Shown here piece by piece: positions 19,146-31,204 of a stretch of 64,000 bases of DNA. Both the position numbers and the translations under genes were made by a program. Each line of letters starts with the position of its first letter. Positions within the stretch are counted from its first letter, which is position 1. Below the pieces are notes generated by a model. That model worked only from the letters and a program-made list of their open reading frames with translations. It ran no database searches and was not told where the DNA came from. This stretch comes from Agmasoma carcini (nom. nud.) (lineage: Eukaryota; Microsporidia; Thelohaniidae). The stretch lies in NCBI GenBank assembly GCA_029232285.1, contig JAOXFI010000004.1:62001-126000 (forward strand), read 5' to 3'.

Positions 19146-22100
19146 ATGAACGAATATCAGGCATTGTCAGAGCAGTTCCAGTATTTTCCTTACTATGATA
19201 CTAAACAACGTGATGGATGGTTGCTTAACTATGTAATCACAAGAGATCCTGATAGTGCTGTATTTGTCACTTTGTATCTAGTTGATGATTCGGGATCTAA
19301 TTTTTCAATTTCCCTTCCATATTACAATTCTATACTTTTAGAAATTTTGGAAGAGAATATGGATATTGTCGAGGATTTTTTATCTAGAAAATTTGAAGGT
19401 GCAATAAAAAGCTTTGAAATTGTAAATAGAATTGATCCAAACCAGCATAACCATCTCAATCTTCCACCCAAGAAATATCTCAAGTTGTGTTGCACAAATG
19501 AGATCAAATTTAACCAAATCATTTATGAACTCAGATCAATCATAAACAGCAATAAAATTGACAATAATGATATTGATATTTATCACTATAATCAGGGAAA
19601 CCCAATTAAACAAGATGCCACCAAATACATTATCGATATATTTGAGTTTGATGTTCCTATGGAAGTAAATGTTGCAACATTCTTTAACATTAGATGTGGT
19701 CTTTGGTATTCAATACAATATGATGGTGAACAATATACTCTTAATTTGTTAGATAAACTAGGATTTCCACTCCTTAGGGTGCTCGCATATGATATAGAAA
19801 CTACTAAAACACCTCTTAAATTTCCAAATGCAGAATTTGATGAAGTAATGATGATATCTCTACAAAGAAATGACATCGGCGAATTAATCGTAAATAGAAA
19901 CATAGTTTCCAAAGATATTCAAGATTTTGATTATTCACCAAAAAACGATGTTCATGTGGAATTTAATATTTATAACGAATCCAATGAAGAGGCTTTGTTA
20001 AATAGATTCGTTGATATTATTGTTGATTATAAGCCACATCTCATTACCACTTATAATGGTTCACAGTTTGACTTTCCTTTTGTTGAAAATAGATTGAAAA
20101 AATATGGTGTTTCATTTTCAGAAATGACAAGCATCCACTTAAAAAATGATTACTATACCTCCCCATTCATAATTCATCTTGACTGTTACAAATGGGTTAA
20201 AAGAGACTCCTACCTTCCTATGAATAGCCAGGGTCTTAAAGCAGCTACCCGAGCGAAACTGGGTTACCATCCGGAGGAAATTGATCCTGAGGTGATGGTT
20301 GAATTCGCCAGTAAATATCCACACCGTCTCGCATGCTATTCTGTCTCAGATGCTGTAGCTACATATCTCTTATATATAAAGTATGTGCAAACACATATAT
20401 TTTCTGTTTGTTCGATAATTCCGCTTCCACCTGTACAAGTCTTGTGTAAAGGATCAGGAACACTTTGTGAAGCGTTGTTATACGCAGAGGCAAAAAATTA
20501 TACATTACTTATTCCAAATAAACCTAAGACGAATGAATTACAATATTATAATGGCCATATAATCGATACTTTATCTTATATAGGTGGGCATGTGGAATCA
20601 TGTAAGGCAGGCATCTTCCGCTCTGATATTGTGCAAAATTTTCTAGTTAATAAGGATAGTATAGAAGAGATAATTGGAAAATTAGATTTTATTCTTGGTG
20701 GGTTAAATCTTGGAGATGATTATGAAGAGACAAAGCTTGCTATAGTTAATAAGCTTAGAAATTGTTCTGGTGAACTTTTCGAGGAAGGTCTTATCTACCA
20801 TTTAGATGTTGAAGCGATGTATCCTAATATTATATTAACTAATAGATTACAGCCGATTTCTATTGTTGATGAGGGTACATGCATAAGGTGTGATTATAAT
20901 GGTGAAAGCAATAACTGTAAAAGAAAGATGGGTTGGGTTTCTAAAGCAGATTATTATTTGGCCAATCAAACAGAAATCAAGATGATAAAATCCCAACTGG
21001 ATAAAGAAACATTCTTCAGGTGGCAAGGTAGTGTATCAGAGAAGGTTCCTTATGCTCAATTATCACAAGAAAAACAAAAACAAATCCTGATTGAGCGTGT
21101 CCAAGAATTTTCAAGGAAAATGTACTCAAGAATTAGAAAATCTGAGGTAATAGATAAAGAGTTGGTTGTTTGTCAGAGAGAAATACCTTTCTATGTTGAA
21201 ACTGTGAGAAAATTTAGAGATCAGCGGTATAAATACAAAAAATTATATAAAGATGCTATTAAGAGAACGGTTAGTAATCCTAAAGATGAAGAAAACTCAA
21301 AAGATGTCGAAATATACGGGGGAATACAGGTGGCATATAAATGTATCTTGAATTCTTTTTATGGTTATGTAATGAGAACTGGGTCAAGATGGTTCTCGCT
21401 GGAGATGGCAGCTGCTGTTTGTAACGAAGGTGGACTAATAATTAAGGAGGCTAAGAAATTTCTCCAAAATTTTAGCATACCTCTGGAGTTAGATACTGAC
21501 GGTATTTGGGTTTTTATACCGAAAAGTTTTCCTTCTGAAGTTGAGGTTTGTGGAAGAAAATTACCATTGTTGCAATTATTTTTGAATTTTTTTGTTTGTA
21601 AAAAATTCACAAACCACAATCATCAGACTAAAGTTGGAGATGCTTATGAAATTCAACCTGCCAACTCTATAAATTTTGAGATTGATGGTCCTTATAAGAC
21701 TATGGTTATTCCATCTTCAGTTGAGGAAAATAAACTGTTGAAAAAGAGGTATGCGGTCTTTGATTTCGAAGATAAAATTGTTGAATTGAAGGGTTTTGAA
21801 TTGAAAAGAAGAGGTGAACTTAATATCATAAAAAAGATACAAGAGGATTTATTTACTCATTTTAATGATGGAAATTCGCTTGAAGAATGTTACAGATCAC
21901 TTAGTGCTGTGTGCGAGTACTGGATAGACATTGTTCGTATGGAAGGTGCTGGCCTAGACGATGATACCGTATTTGATTTGTTTTCAGAATCTAGAAACAT
22001 GTCTAAAAGTATTGATGACTATAAAAGTAAAAAATCTAATATTTTGAGCACTGCTAATAAGCTTGCCGAATTTCTTGGAAAAGACATTCTTGGAGATAAG

Positions 22101-24602
22101 CTCAAATGTGAATTTATTGTATCAAAATACCCCATCAATGCACCTGTAGCCGATAGAGTTTTACCTTGTTTGATTTTTAAATCAACAGAAAAACAAAAAT
22201 ATCTTAAGAAATGGTTGTCAACTAGTGATACAGATTTAAAGAAAATTATTGATTGGAATTACTATAGTAGAAGAATAGAGGCAGTGCTTTTGCGTATGAT
22301 TATTATACCTGCCTGCTTACAAGGTATACAAAATCCTCTTCCAATGGTTCAAAAACCAGACTGGATTGATAAGGAAGATCAACATGACAAGCTTAACTTT
22401 AAAACTATTTCTGACATTGAAGACGTTGGATATGGGGCTGAAAAAAATAAGCCGAAGAGGAACAAGATGTGTATAAGTATAAGACAGTCTACAATGAAAG
22501 AGTATTTTAAATATGCAGCACCTAGGTGGTATGAATTTTACAATAGACGATTATTGGGGTATCTTGATTGCTTAAAAATAGAAATACAAGATGAAAAAAC
22601 ATATTTAACCAAGTTATTTGATGGTAGAGTTGAAAAGAATATATTGATTAAGAAAATATTTCTTAGGAATGAAAGTCCCATTTTGAGCGAATCATCTAAT
22701 ACCGGTTTTTCGAAAGAAAAACTCGTTGATGTTGATCCATGCTCATCTTCCTCTGTCATAAATGTTTCTGATGCATCTGAAAACATGTTGAAATTTATTT
22801 TAAACATTTTGGGAGGAAATATCAAATCCTATAATATATTAGAAAAATATGTGATGAATGAAAAAAAGAAGTTTTCAACCGTTTCGTTAGATGTTTATAA
22901 TGATAATTTAAATGTGTGTTTAGATCTGATGAGAAAGAATGGTTATAGCTCAATGGTTTATAATCTGGTTGACCCTATGCTTCAATTGATCTCAGAGAAC
23001 AAGTCAGAATTAGGAGATACCCCCTTTGTTGTTGTATCGTCTTTTGATTATGATAAGAAACCCATTTTTGTTATTCTAAACGATATATCTACTTTTATAT
23101 CCGAATCCAAGTATGATGGTATTACTACTATGTCATTGAATTCATTTAAAGATAGATTTTTGTGTAAAAGAGATGAAATTATAATTATAAATAGGCTTGA
23201 TGGAAACTTTGGAGCAATTGATAAAACATTTCAAGATTATCACAAAATATATGTCAAATGCAAGATCACAAAGGAGCTAGGCAGTTTCGAAGAAGTTAAA
23301 AATAAGCAAATTAAGAACAATTTGAATTTTAAAAATAAGGCAACAGAGATGAGACAGATATGTGAGCTATGGAATATTCCACTACTTAATGTAAATGAGA
23401 GCATACTTGACATATTATATTATGATATGCTTACAAAAGGCAATGTGGCTTGTAATGAAGTTAAGAGTAATTTTATACCACGGCTTTTTACAAATGAATA
23501 TCATAAGGAAACTTATACTACAACAAAAGTAATACAATTTGAGTGTTGTTTGTCTTATATAATTTCTATCATAGAATATCGATCCCTTCTCACGGATTCC
23601 TTATATGATAGACATACATACGAAGATTTTAAAATATTAAGGGATCTTGTTAAAGACATCGCTTTGAAAGCATCAAAAGGAATTACTGCTGCTCAGACCT
23701 TAGCTCATGGTATTGTTAGGTGGATATTTAAAGATTCAAAACTTATAACCACAGAGTTACGTGATTTAATACTCGTTTTACATAATAGATTTATGTCAGA
23801 ATTCATTAAGGAACTTAGGGAACTACAGTGTAAGATTTTAATGGTTAGTGGCAATATTATAATGATAGATACACAGAAGAAAGATGTATCAGGATGTGAC
23901 GCCTTCTTCGATTACATAAACCAAAAAATAACTCAGCTGTCTTTATTTAAACTTTTGAAAATGAAACGTTTGAAGACTTTTGATAATATGGCTTTGTTAT
24001 CAGCAAACAAATATTTTTATTCTACTAATAATAGATTCTATTCCTTCTCAGATTATCTTGTTCCTTCGCTATTCCTTAAAAAGTATTTCAATGAAAAGAC
24101 ATGGTCTAACAATGATGCATACAGTATAATAAGAAAAATTAACAAAAATTCAGCAAAAATTGTGGTTGACTTGGTAAACTTAAAATATTCATCGCTTGGA
24201 TTCGAAAACAACTGCCTTAAATTGTTAAAAATTAATTCATTTCCAGAAAATAATTTCTGGTATCCAAGCACCTTAGTAGTATTGTGTGATAACTGTAACT
24301 TTGAGAATAGAATGTATACCAAATGCATTAGATGTTATGCTCCGTTAGATAGAAACGAAATTGAAAATGTTTGTATAGAATATTTAGAGTATTTAAAATA
24401 TAATGATAACACATCAACTCGTAAGATATGTGTTAAATGTTTCCAAATAAAAGAAAAAGTTGACACATGTGTCTGTGGTGGACGAGTTTTAAGCAAAAAT
24501 ACATACAATGAAATTTTAAAACTCACCGAGTTTGTCAAAACAGAAAAATTTAACAAAATAGCAAGTGAAATTATAGGACATGATAACTTGAATAATAATT
24601 AA
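19146..24602 (+). CDS. POL2: DNA polymerase epsilon catalytic subunit (POL2)
   Basis: An 1818-aa leading-strand replicative polymerase. In the exonuclease, ExoI is YDIETTK (Asp216, Glu218), ExoII is TYNGSQFDFPF (about 302-312) and ExoIII is YSVSD (Tyr398, Asp402), so proofreading residues are present. In the polymerase, motif A is HLDVEAMYPNI (Asp554), motif B is KCILNSFYGY (about 732-741) and motif C is LDTDGIW (Asp783, Asp785). The Pol-epsilon-specific inactivated second polymerase half follows. The tail has two Cys clusters near 1713-1778 (CDNC...CIRC and CVKC...CVCGG) that bind Zn and possibly Fe-S and contact the B subunit. Yeast Pol2 is 2222 aa. The frame opens at a TTG (19131); ATG at 19146, right after AAAAATTTTCCA, is chosen. 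Confidence 0.97.
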   Translation: MNEYQALSEQFQYFPYYDTKQRDGWLLNYVITRDPDSAVFVTLYLVDDSGSNFSISLPYYNSILLEILEENMDIVEDFLSRKFEGAIKSFEIVNRIDPNQHNHLNLPPKKYLKLCCTNEIKFNQIIYELRSIINSNKIDNNDIDIYHYNQGNPIKQDATKYIIDIFEFDVPMEVNVATFFNIRCGLWYSIQYDGEQYTLNLLDKLGFPLLRVLAYDIETTKTPLKFPNAEFDEVMMISLQRNDIGELIVNRNIVSKDIQDFDYSPKNDVHVEFNIYNESNEEALLNRFVDIIVDYKPHLITTYNGSQFDFPFVENRLKKYGVSFSEMTSIHLKNDYYTSPFIIHLDCYKWVKRDSYLPMNSQGLKAATRAKLGYHPEEIDPEVMVEFASKYPHRLACYSVSDAVATYLLYIKYVQTHIFSVCSIIPLPPVQVLCKGSGTLCEALLYAEAKNYTLLIPNKPKTNELQYYNGHIIDTLSYIGGHVESCKAGIFRSDIVQNFLVNKDSIEEIIGKLDFILGGLNLGDDYEETKLAIVNKLRNCSGELFEEGLIYHLDVEAMYPNIILTNRLQPISIVDEGTCIRCDYNGESNNCKRKMGWVSKADYYLANQTEIKMIKSQLDKETFFRWQGSVSEKVPYAQLSQEKQKQILIERVQEFSRKMYSRIRKSEVIDKELVVCQREIPFYVETVRKFRDQRYKYKKLYKDAIKRTVSNPKDEENSKDVEIYGGIQVAYKCILNSFYGYVMRTGSRWFSLEMAAAVCNEGGLIIKEAKKFLQNFSIPLELDTDGIWVFIPKSFPSEVEVCGRKLPLLQLFLNFFVCKKFTNHNHQTKVGDAYEIQPANSINFEIDGPYKTMVIPSSVEENKLLKKRYAVFDFEDKIVELKGFELKRRGELNIIKKIQEDLFTHFNDGNSLEECYRSLSAVCEYWIDIVRMEGAGLDDDTVFDLFSESRNMSKSIDDYKSKKSNILSTANKLAEFLGKDILGDKLKCEFIVSKYPINAPVADRVLPCLIFKSTEKQKYLKKWLSTSDTDLKKIIDWNYYSRRIEAVLLRMIIIPACLQGIQNPLPMVQKPDWIDKEDQHDKLNFKTISDIEDVGYGAEKNKPKRNKMCISIRQSTMKEYFKYAAPRWYEFYNRRLLGYLDCLKIEIQDEKTYLTKLFDGRVEKNILIKKIFLRNESPILSESSNTGFSKEKLVDVDPCSSSSVINVSDASENMLKFILNILGGNIKSYNILEKYVMNEKKKFSTVSLDVYNDNLNVCLDLMRKNGYSSMVYNLVDPMLQLISENKSELGDTPFVVVSSFDYDKKPIFVILNDISTFISESKYDGITTMSLNSFKDRFLCKRDEIIIINRLDGNFGAIDKTFQDYHKIYVKCKITKELGSFEEVKNKQIKNNLNFKNKATEMRQICELWNIPLLNVNESILDILYYDMLTKGNVACNEVKSNFIPRLFTNEYHKETYTTTKVIQFECCLSYIISIIEYRSLLTDSLYDRHTYEDFKILRDLVKDIALKASKGITAAQTLAHGIVRWIFKDSKLITTELRDLILVLHNRFMSEFIKELRELQCKILMVSGNIIMIDTQKKDVSGCDAFFDYINQKITQLSLFKLLKMKRLKTFDNMALLSANKYFYSTNNRFYSFSDYLVPSLFLKKYFNEKTWSNNDAYSIIRKINKNSAKIVVDLVNLKYSSLGFENNCLKLLKINSFPENNFWYPSTLVVLCDNCNFENRMYTKCIRCYAPLDRNEIENVCIEYLEYLKYNDNTSTRKICVKCFQIKEKVDTCVCGGRVLSKNTYNEILKLTEFVKTEKFNKIASEIIGHDNLNNN

Positions 24603-24925
24603 ATGGTGTCATTATGGGTGTTTTCTGTTTAAGTGAAATTATTTAAAATATGATAGTATTTTGCAAATGTAACTAAAAGAATGATTATATGGTTTTGTCA
24701 AGGCATTATAGATTATAAAAAATTCGTTTGTTCTTAGCCTAAATTTGAGCAAATTTTCTTCGCATATGAGCAAAAGATATGGATAAACAGTAATAAAATG
24801 ATTTTAGCATTTTAGCAAAACGTTATGTCTTCATTAAAGCTATAATATTCAAAAAATTTTTGAAATATTTTTGAAATCAAAAAATACCTAATGGCACAGA
24901 ATCGAAAAATGTTAAAAATCTTAAG
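24603..24925. other. AT-rich spacer, no gene seen
   Basis: Start of an 11.4 kb gene-free block. No motif was recognised before the transposase relic begins. Confidence 0.4.
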
Positions 24926-25995
24926 GCAGAATTCGTTCATAGATTGTTGATTCATACGAGAGTTGTGGGGACTGAAGAGATTTGGCAAGACAACACAACG
25001 TTCCTGTATCAACCGTTTATCGCTGGGTTACTCTTGAAATAAACCTGATATGCGATGTGGATTTAAGAAGAGGAAGATTACACGAGACCATATTGATGAA
25101 ATGATCAGAAAAATTGAGATTAACCCACAGATAACATTTGAAGAGTTAAGGTTTAGTCTACAATCAAGGTTCTCTGGTCTATCTATAAGCAAAACATAAA
25201 TTGCGAAGTATCTCGGTATGTCTCTATACACGTTGAAGAAGATACATCATGAGCCTAAGAAAACAAATAGCGAAAAAAACAAAAAAAAGGCATGCATGTT
25301 AGAATCATTTGAAATATTGTTCCGATCAATGACGAATCCTATTTATTGATGAAACTAATTTCAACTTACACATTCGTAGGTCATTCACTAGATCATCAAA
25401 GAGTTTAAGGGCTATTGTGGTATCAGCTGCCTCAAAGGGCGCAAATATACGTCTTATATGCGCAATAAGTAATTTGGGTTTTGTATTTAAGGAAGTAAGA
25501 AAAAGAAACTTTTAAAAAAGTTGATGCGCATGATTGGATTCGAAGGTGCTTGAACGAGTGTATGCGAGCAAACACAAGGCCTGTTGTTTTAGTGATTGAT
25601 AATGCGCTTGCTCATTCTAGCTTGAAGATGTTTTGTGCAAAACAAAATTCTAGGGTTAAGGCCGTACAGTCTAATACTCAGCCCATTGAAAATATTTATA
25701 GCAGTCTTAAAACCCAGTTAAAAGACAGATGACTTCAATAATGAGTGATGAAATTGCAGCAGAAACTGTTATTTTATCAGCAAGAGAGTATAGGACACGA
25801 ACTCTGGAATCTGAAATAAGATCATCTCTTAACAACGTAACACCCATTGAATGCTTTAATTTGATTACCGCGGTTAAAGGAAAAGTCCCAGCAGTTTTAA
25901 ACAAGAAGCACATGATATGGCAATTAAATCTTATTTTTCGAAATTTTTTTTACTTTGTGGGCTCAAAATTTTCATTAGTATCGAAAATTTAAAAA
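24926..25995 (+). pseudogene. IS630/Tc1-superfamily (DDE_3) transposase pseudogene
   Basis: Reading through frameshifts gives a complete-looking order of domains. Near 24941 there is IVDSYESCGD then RDLARQHNVPVSTVYRW, an HTH region whose Trp codon has become TGA. Near 25070 come KRKITRDHIDEMIRKIEINP and ITFEELRFSL, the second HTH. The first catalytic Asp lies in FIDETNFN near 25342, the second in VLVIDNALAHSS near 25585, and the third acidic residue in QPIENIYSSLK near 25680. An uninterrupted C-terminal piece runs from 25729 to 25992. At least two frameshifts and several stops are present, so it is inactive. Terminal repeats were not identified. Confidence 0.8.
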
Positions 25996-28478
25996 CGGTA
26001 AGAATAATTTTTAATATCAATGAGAGAGACTAAGTTTTAAATTTGTTTTCGTTCGGAAATTTTTAGAGTGTTTTAATTAAAAACTTTTTTCTTATAAAAA
26101 ATTTAAAGTCAGCTGTAAAACTGCATATATTGTATTTTTTGTTAAAACTTCATTTTTAAATCAATAACCCCATAATTACGCGAGTAGAAAATGATGTGTT
26201 ATTTGAAGTTTTTAACATATATATACAAACATTAAACCCCAAAAAATTATTGTTTTTGATAACAATATTATTCTACATGTTTTTAATAAATAAATTTTTA
26301 TTTTTTTATATTTTCTCTTTTTACAGTTTCTTATTCTCATTTTAAGGTTTACTATTAATATTTTAAAACGGAAAAGGTATAAAGTTTGGCAAAATAAACT
26401 AGATATAATCAGGAAGAATGAGCGTAAAATTATAGTAAGACTATTGAAATTAATCGAGAATTATGTGTTCTTGTTTTTATTAGTTGTTGGAATGATTAAT
26501 TATAAAAAAGATCATAAACATTATGTGTCTTAAGTATTAGCGTTGATAATCATGTTTTTGGATTTAGATAATATTATTGCAAAACACGTAAGAAAATTAC
26601 AAAATTCAAAAAAGTCAGATTTAATATATGCAATTATTCAAATTTTTAAACCTCTTGCTGATATTTGGTATATACTAGATATTAGCATAATTAACGCGCT
26701 GCTATAAATCGTTTGCTAAAGACATCAAAAAAGAAGAAAGAAAACAAAAGATAATATCGATTTATATAAAAATAATCGAGACGATGAATAAGTGTTTGGA
26801 ATTGATTAGGTGTTGTTGTTTAAAAAGGTAACAAATACTAAGAAAAAATATTTTATGAACAATATATTTAAAATTCAGTTGAAAGATATTTGAGAAAGCT
26901 ATTGATAAATATAAATTGAAAATCTAGATCGGGCATGATTTTCTCATATTTTCCATAAATATTAAGTCATTATTAAATAGTAACGATGTATTTGTAATAT
27001 TTCTACAGGATTTAGATGTACTAAGAAGAATTAGTTATGCCTAATCTGTTGTATCTCGTGTATAATATCAAATGTATATAAGAAGGCTTATATGTTTTTA
27101 AATAAACTTAACAGTTATTTTAAAAAATATTTTCATTTAGTAAAAACAATTTTTGATCACTTTGATAAATCATTAACCATTATTTTAATAAAATAATTTT
27201 TTGTTAAATGACACAACAATTATCAAAGTTGTCAATTAAACTAGTTTATTTAAAGAAAAGATAATACTTCTTTAAAATCTTTATAAATTTTACTTGAATT
27301 CTATATAGAAAGCACATGTTTTTTCCCTATAGAGCTAAAAGAGAAATCTTAATGTTTATAAATGAATTTATTTTTTAAAATACATTTTTAGATTTAAAAT
27401 ACGTGGTAAAGGTCAATATGTCTTTTGAGAAATGTATTATTTAAAAGATTCGTAAGATGTTAAAATAAAAAATTATTAAATAAATAAAATGATATTTATA
27501 TATAACATGTGTATTAAGAAATATAAGAATTTTTTAAAAACAATTTTCCAAGAAAAATAAAATTGTATTGTCTGCATATTTATATGCATATTATACACTA
27601 AATTAGTCAGTTGTAGCTTAATTAATCAAAAACATGGAAAAAACTTGTATTACGCTTAAAAATATTTTTATTGAAGGATTCGGTGACTTTGTAAGAAAAG
27701 GGATAAAATTAAAAAGTTGGCAGGTCAATACTAATCGACGAAACGCCATGCTGCAGTAAAAAGTTACTTTTTAACCCTTACATTTATAAGACTAAAATAA
27801 GGGGTATGAAATAAATTATTGGTGCATTTATGAAGTCACAAAAGAAATAAGATTTGTAGTTTTATAAGACAGTTCAGTTAAGACTTAAAAATATTTATAT
27901 AAAAAACATAATAAATTACACATAATTCAAAACGGATAGATTTTTATCTCATCATGCAGCTGTTGAAAAATCTTGATGTCGACATAGTATAATTAACTAC
28001 AGTAAGAGGCAAAATTAGTAGAAAAATCATATAATTAATATTGAAAATGTATAATCGAGTCTTAAAATTAACTGAAATCGAGATGTATGATAATCTAAGT
28101 AATTTTGTAAAATAATATTAATTGATGCATATAGTAAAGAATTAAAAAATCAGTCTTATTGTGATAAGTTTTTTTAATTAGTTTTTTATTAATATTTCTA
28201 TAATAATAATATGTTTGATTTTTTACCGGAGTTTAATACAAGAGTCTCTAAAAGATGATTAAAATTTATGAAAAGTTTAATTCAATAAATGTAGATTGTT
28301 TTAATGCGCTTCTAATGACGTTGAGAGAAAAATATTGTTGATTGCCGGGTTAATGTAAATCATTTCAAAAAAAAATAAAACGTTGAAGTAAATATTGAAT
28401 AATGATGAATGGTGTATAGATCGCAGATACCCTGTCAATAACTGTCGAAATTCATAGAAAATGTTACTGATTAAATGA
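25996..28478. other. Gene-free AT-rich transposon debris
   Basis: No intact gene. Near 27725-27830 a plus-strand string NTNRRNAMLQ/TDET-CCSKK followed by IIGAFMKSQKK vaguely fits the first catalytic region of Merlin. It could belong to the piece at 28479, displaced by an insertion of several hundred bases. The rest (26000-27600) gave no recognisable motif. Confidence 0.35.
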
Positions 28479-28736
28479 ATGACGTTATTACCTATTATCA
28501 TACGTGTTTGTAGGGAAAATACATTGATTCATTCTGACGAAAAGCGATTATGTTATAGGATTTACTTACGCTTTAGATTAATTCATCACAGATTTAATCA
28601 TGATGTTATTTTTGTTAATACTTTAACTTTGACTCATACTCATAATATTGAGTTATATTGGGGAAGAGTCGAGAAATGTAAAAAGCAAGAAAGGATTTGT
28701 AATATACTAGAACAAAGGTTTTCTGATCAGAAATGA
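28479..28736 (+). pseudogene. Merlin transposase fragment
   Basis: An 85-codon open stretch matching the C-terminal half of Merlin/IS1595 transposases: TLLPIIIRVCRENTLIHSDE (containing the second catalytic Asp), then HHRFNHDVIFVN and THTHNIELYWGRVEKCK, where the family has VNHS...FVDP..G.HTQ.IE..W...K. It has no start region and no N-terminal catalytic Asp in frame, so it is a fragment and not a gene. Confidence 0.8.
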
Positions 28737-29189
28737 TAACAAAGGACAATATATCAGAAATTATTTTAGAAATTTTCAATGATTTTATCAATAATTTTAT
28801 TATTTTATAAAAAAGTGACAAATCGTTTAAGTTGATTTGGATCATCTAATACAATTATTCGAGATAATAGTTTTGAAAAGAAACATCATTGTTCTAATTG
28901 ATTATCAATTTGTTATATAATTGAATATACATAAAACATTATTAAGAGAGTATATAAGTACATGAATTTATCATGTCTATCCCACAAAAACATTTTCAGT
29001 CAAAAGATAAGTTTCTTGTGTGATTTAAACGTTACTTAGAGTAACGCGCTTAAAATTATACAACAATATCTAATTTTTTTAAAATTATCAATAAATCAAA
29101 AATTTTAATTCTTTAGAATTGTGAGGTCAAAAAAGTTATATTCAAAGCTCATAACCCAAAATTGAACTACAAACTAAAAGATACTAAAA

Positions 29190-29510
29190 TGCTAATATTT
29201 TTGGTTTTTGGTATTGTTGATATTTTATCAAGGCTTTCAAAAGTATATAAAAAGTGTGTGCATGATAGAAGCGCATATACTCTATTACCAATTATTTAAG
29301 AGTATTTCTTTAAGGTTTAATATTTTATTCTGATAAATAAGGATCTTATTCTAAAATATTTTATAACCTTGGTTTGGTTCATGGAACAGTTAATCACATT
29401 TTAAAATTTGTTTATATTAAGACTTTAGTTCATACTCAAAATAAAATATTTAGTTCTTTTTAGGCCAAAGTTAAGTAGAAATTAAAGAGATAAAGGGGCT
29501 GCAATCTACT
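29190..29510 (+). pseudogene. Merlin transposase fragment
   Basis: Across frames it encodes FGIVDILSR-like, KVYKKCVHDRSAYTLLPII, a decayed IIxxDE region, then LVHGTVNHILKFVYIKTLV and THTQNK-like pieces. This is the same region as in the 1-570 and 28479 copies but with independent damage. It shows that several Merlin copies decayed separately in this block. Confidence 0.7.
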
Positions 29511-31204
29511 AAAGTAGATGTCTGTTTGGCAAAAATGATGCTAAAAGATAGTGTTTTTTAATTGAATTTAAACAAAAATTATAATCAATGTAGTTTCTTA
29601 TATATTAATAAAAATGTTTATAGTTTTATATGTTATCAAAAAATTATTATAATATATAGGATTTTCAGAAAATTTGAGAAATTACTTAAGAAAAAATAAA
29701 GAGTCCAAAAAAAGAGTTAAAAAATTATAAAGATTGATTTAGAAATATAAAAATATTAATATTAAAAAGTTAACTGATAAACATAAAAATAAATATTTAT
29801 TAGTAAGAGAAATTTAATCATAAATAGATTCACCACGTTCAAACTTTTAAATGAATTAAAACATATTTATTTAATATCTATTGAAATCACATCTGGTAAT
29901 TCAGTACCGTTATGATACAATTAACTAACTCTGTCTCTGTTTTTGAGTTTGACCTAATAACACGATTTTTCTATTTAGAAAAAAACAATTTTAAATTGGA
30001 TTAAGAAACGATAATAAAATCTAAAGATAGAGTGTTTTATGGCATGTTTGATGAATTATAGTTCGAAGTTCGTCAATCTTGTAAATACGGGTTTTATTCA
30101 TAATTAAAACAAATAAATCAGAACTGAAGTTAGTTAATTTATATTAGTATCAGTGTAAAAAGTTTCAAAATTTAGTCCCATCATATGCTCTAACACTTTT
30201 ATCAAAATAAATGGGATCAATCTTTGTATATGCTGCATAAATGCTTGAATTTCTTGACCTTATTGTGGGAATTCTGATGAATAGTGTTGTTCCTCATAAA
30301 AAAACAAATTTGATTAAAAAAATCAAATAATTTTTTTCTTTTCGGTCGTTTCGGTTGAATTTTGATCATCAACGACCCTATTCATGTTTTTCAATGAATA
30401 ATGCTTGTTTCTGAAAGCTTCGTTAATTAGGGTTATTAAAATATAAACTCTAAACATTGTTTTTTAGTTGGTTAAAGGTTATTTTTATATCAATTAATCC
30501 CCTAATGAAAGTTATTTGTTCATTGTTTAATTATTTTCTTTAGTACACAACTTTATTCACGTAATTTTGAACATGAACCTTGTTATAACTGAATCAATAA
30601 TAGAGTAAAGATGTTAGAGATTCTTTGTTATATTTCCTTTGGTATCATCAGACTAGAATCCATCAATTATTAAATTTTTGATCTTTTTTTAATTTTATCA
30701 ATAGTTAAAATAGATTTATAAAACATTAGAATATAATAGTTGATTTAATTATAAAAACATAAAACATTACGATATATTATGAAAATTATAATTTTCCCAC
30801 ACATTTTTAATTTCTTTTTGTTGTTAAGAGCTTCAAATGTCTATTTTTGGGTTTAAAATTTTTGGGGTTTAATTTAATTAGTAAAATAAAAATGATTTTA
30901 AATAGGTTTAAAATAATATAAATCGAATTTTATAACAATAAATAGTTCACAAATTTTAAAGTTTTATAATAATTTATATCATTTTTAGAATTTTATATTT
31001 CATATTGAAATTATCTATAAAGTACCAAATATATTTTATTTATATTCGTTGATTTTTCTTTAAGATTAGTTAACTTTTCTAAAAATTTTATATTTTTATA
31101 TTTATAGAAAAATATCACTAGATCACAAATTTATAATCTTTCTTTTTTGTATTTAAATACTTAATAAATAATTTTGATCTTCTCTATAACTCTACAGTAA
31201 CTTT
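29511..31204. other. Gene-free AT-rich region
   Basis: No open frame of note, RNA gene or tandem array was recognised. It is probably older transposon sequence beyond recognition. Confidence 0.4.
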
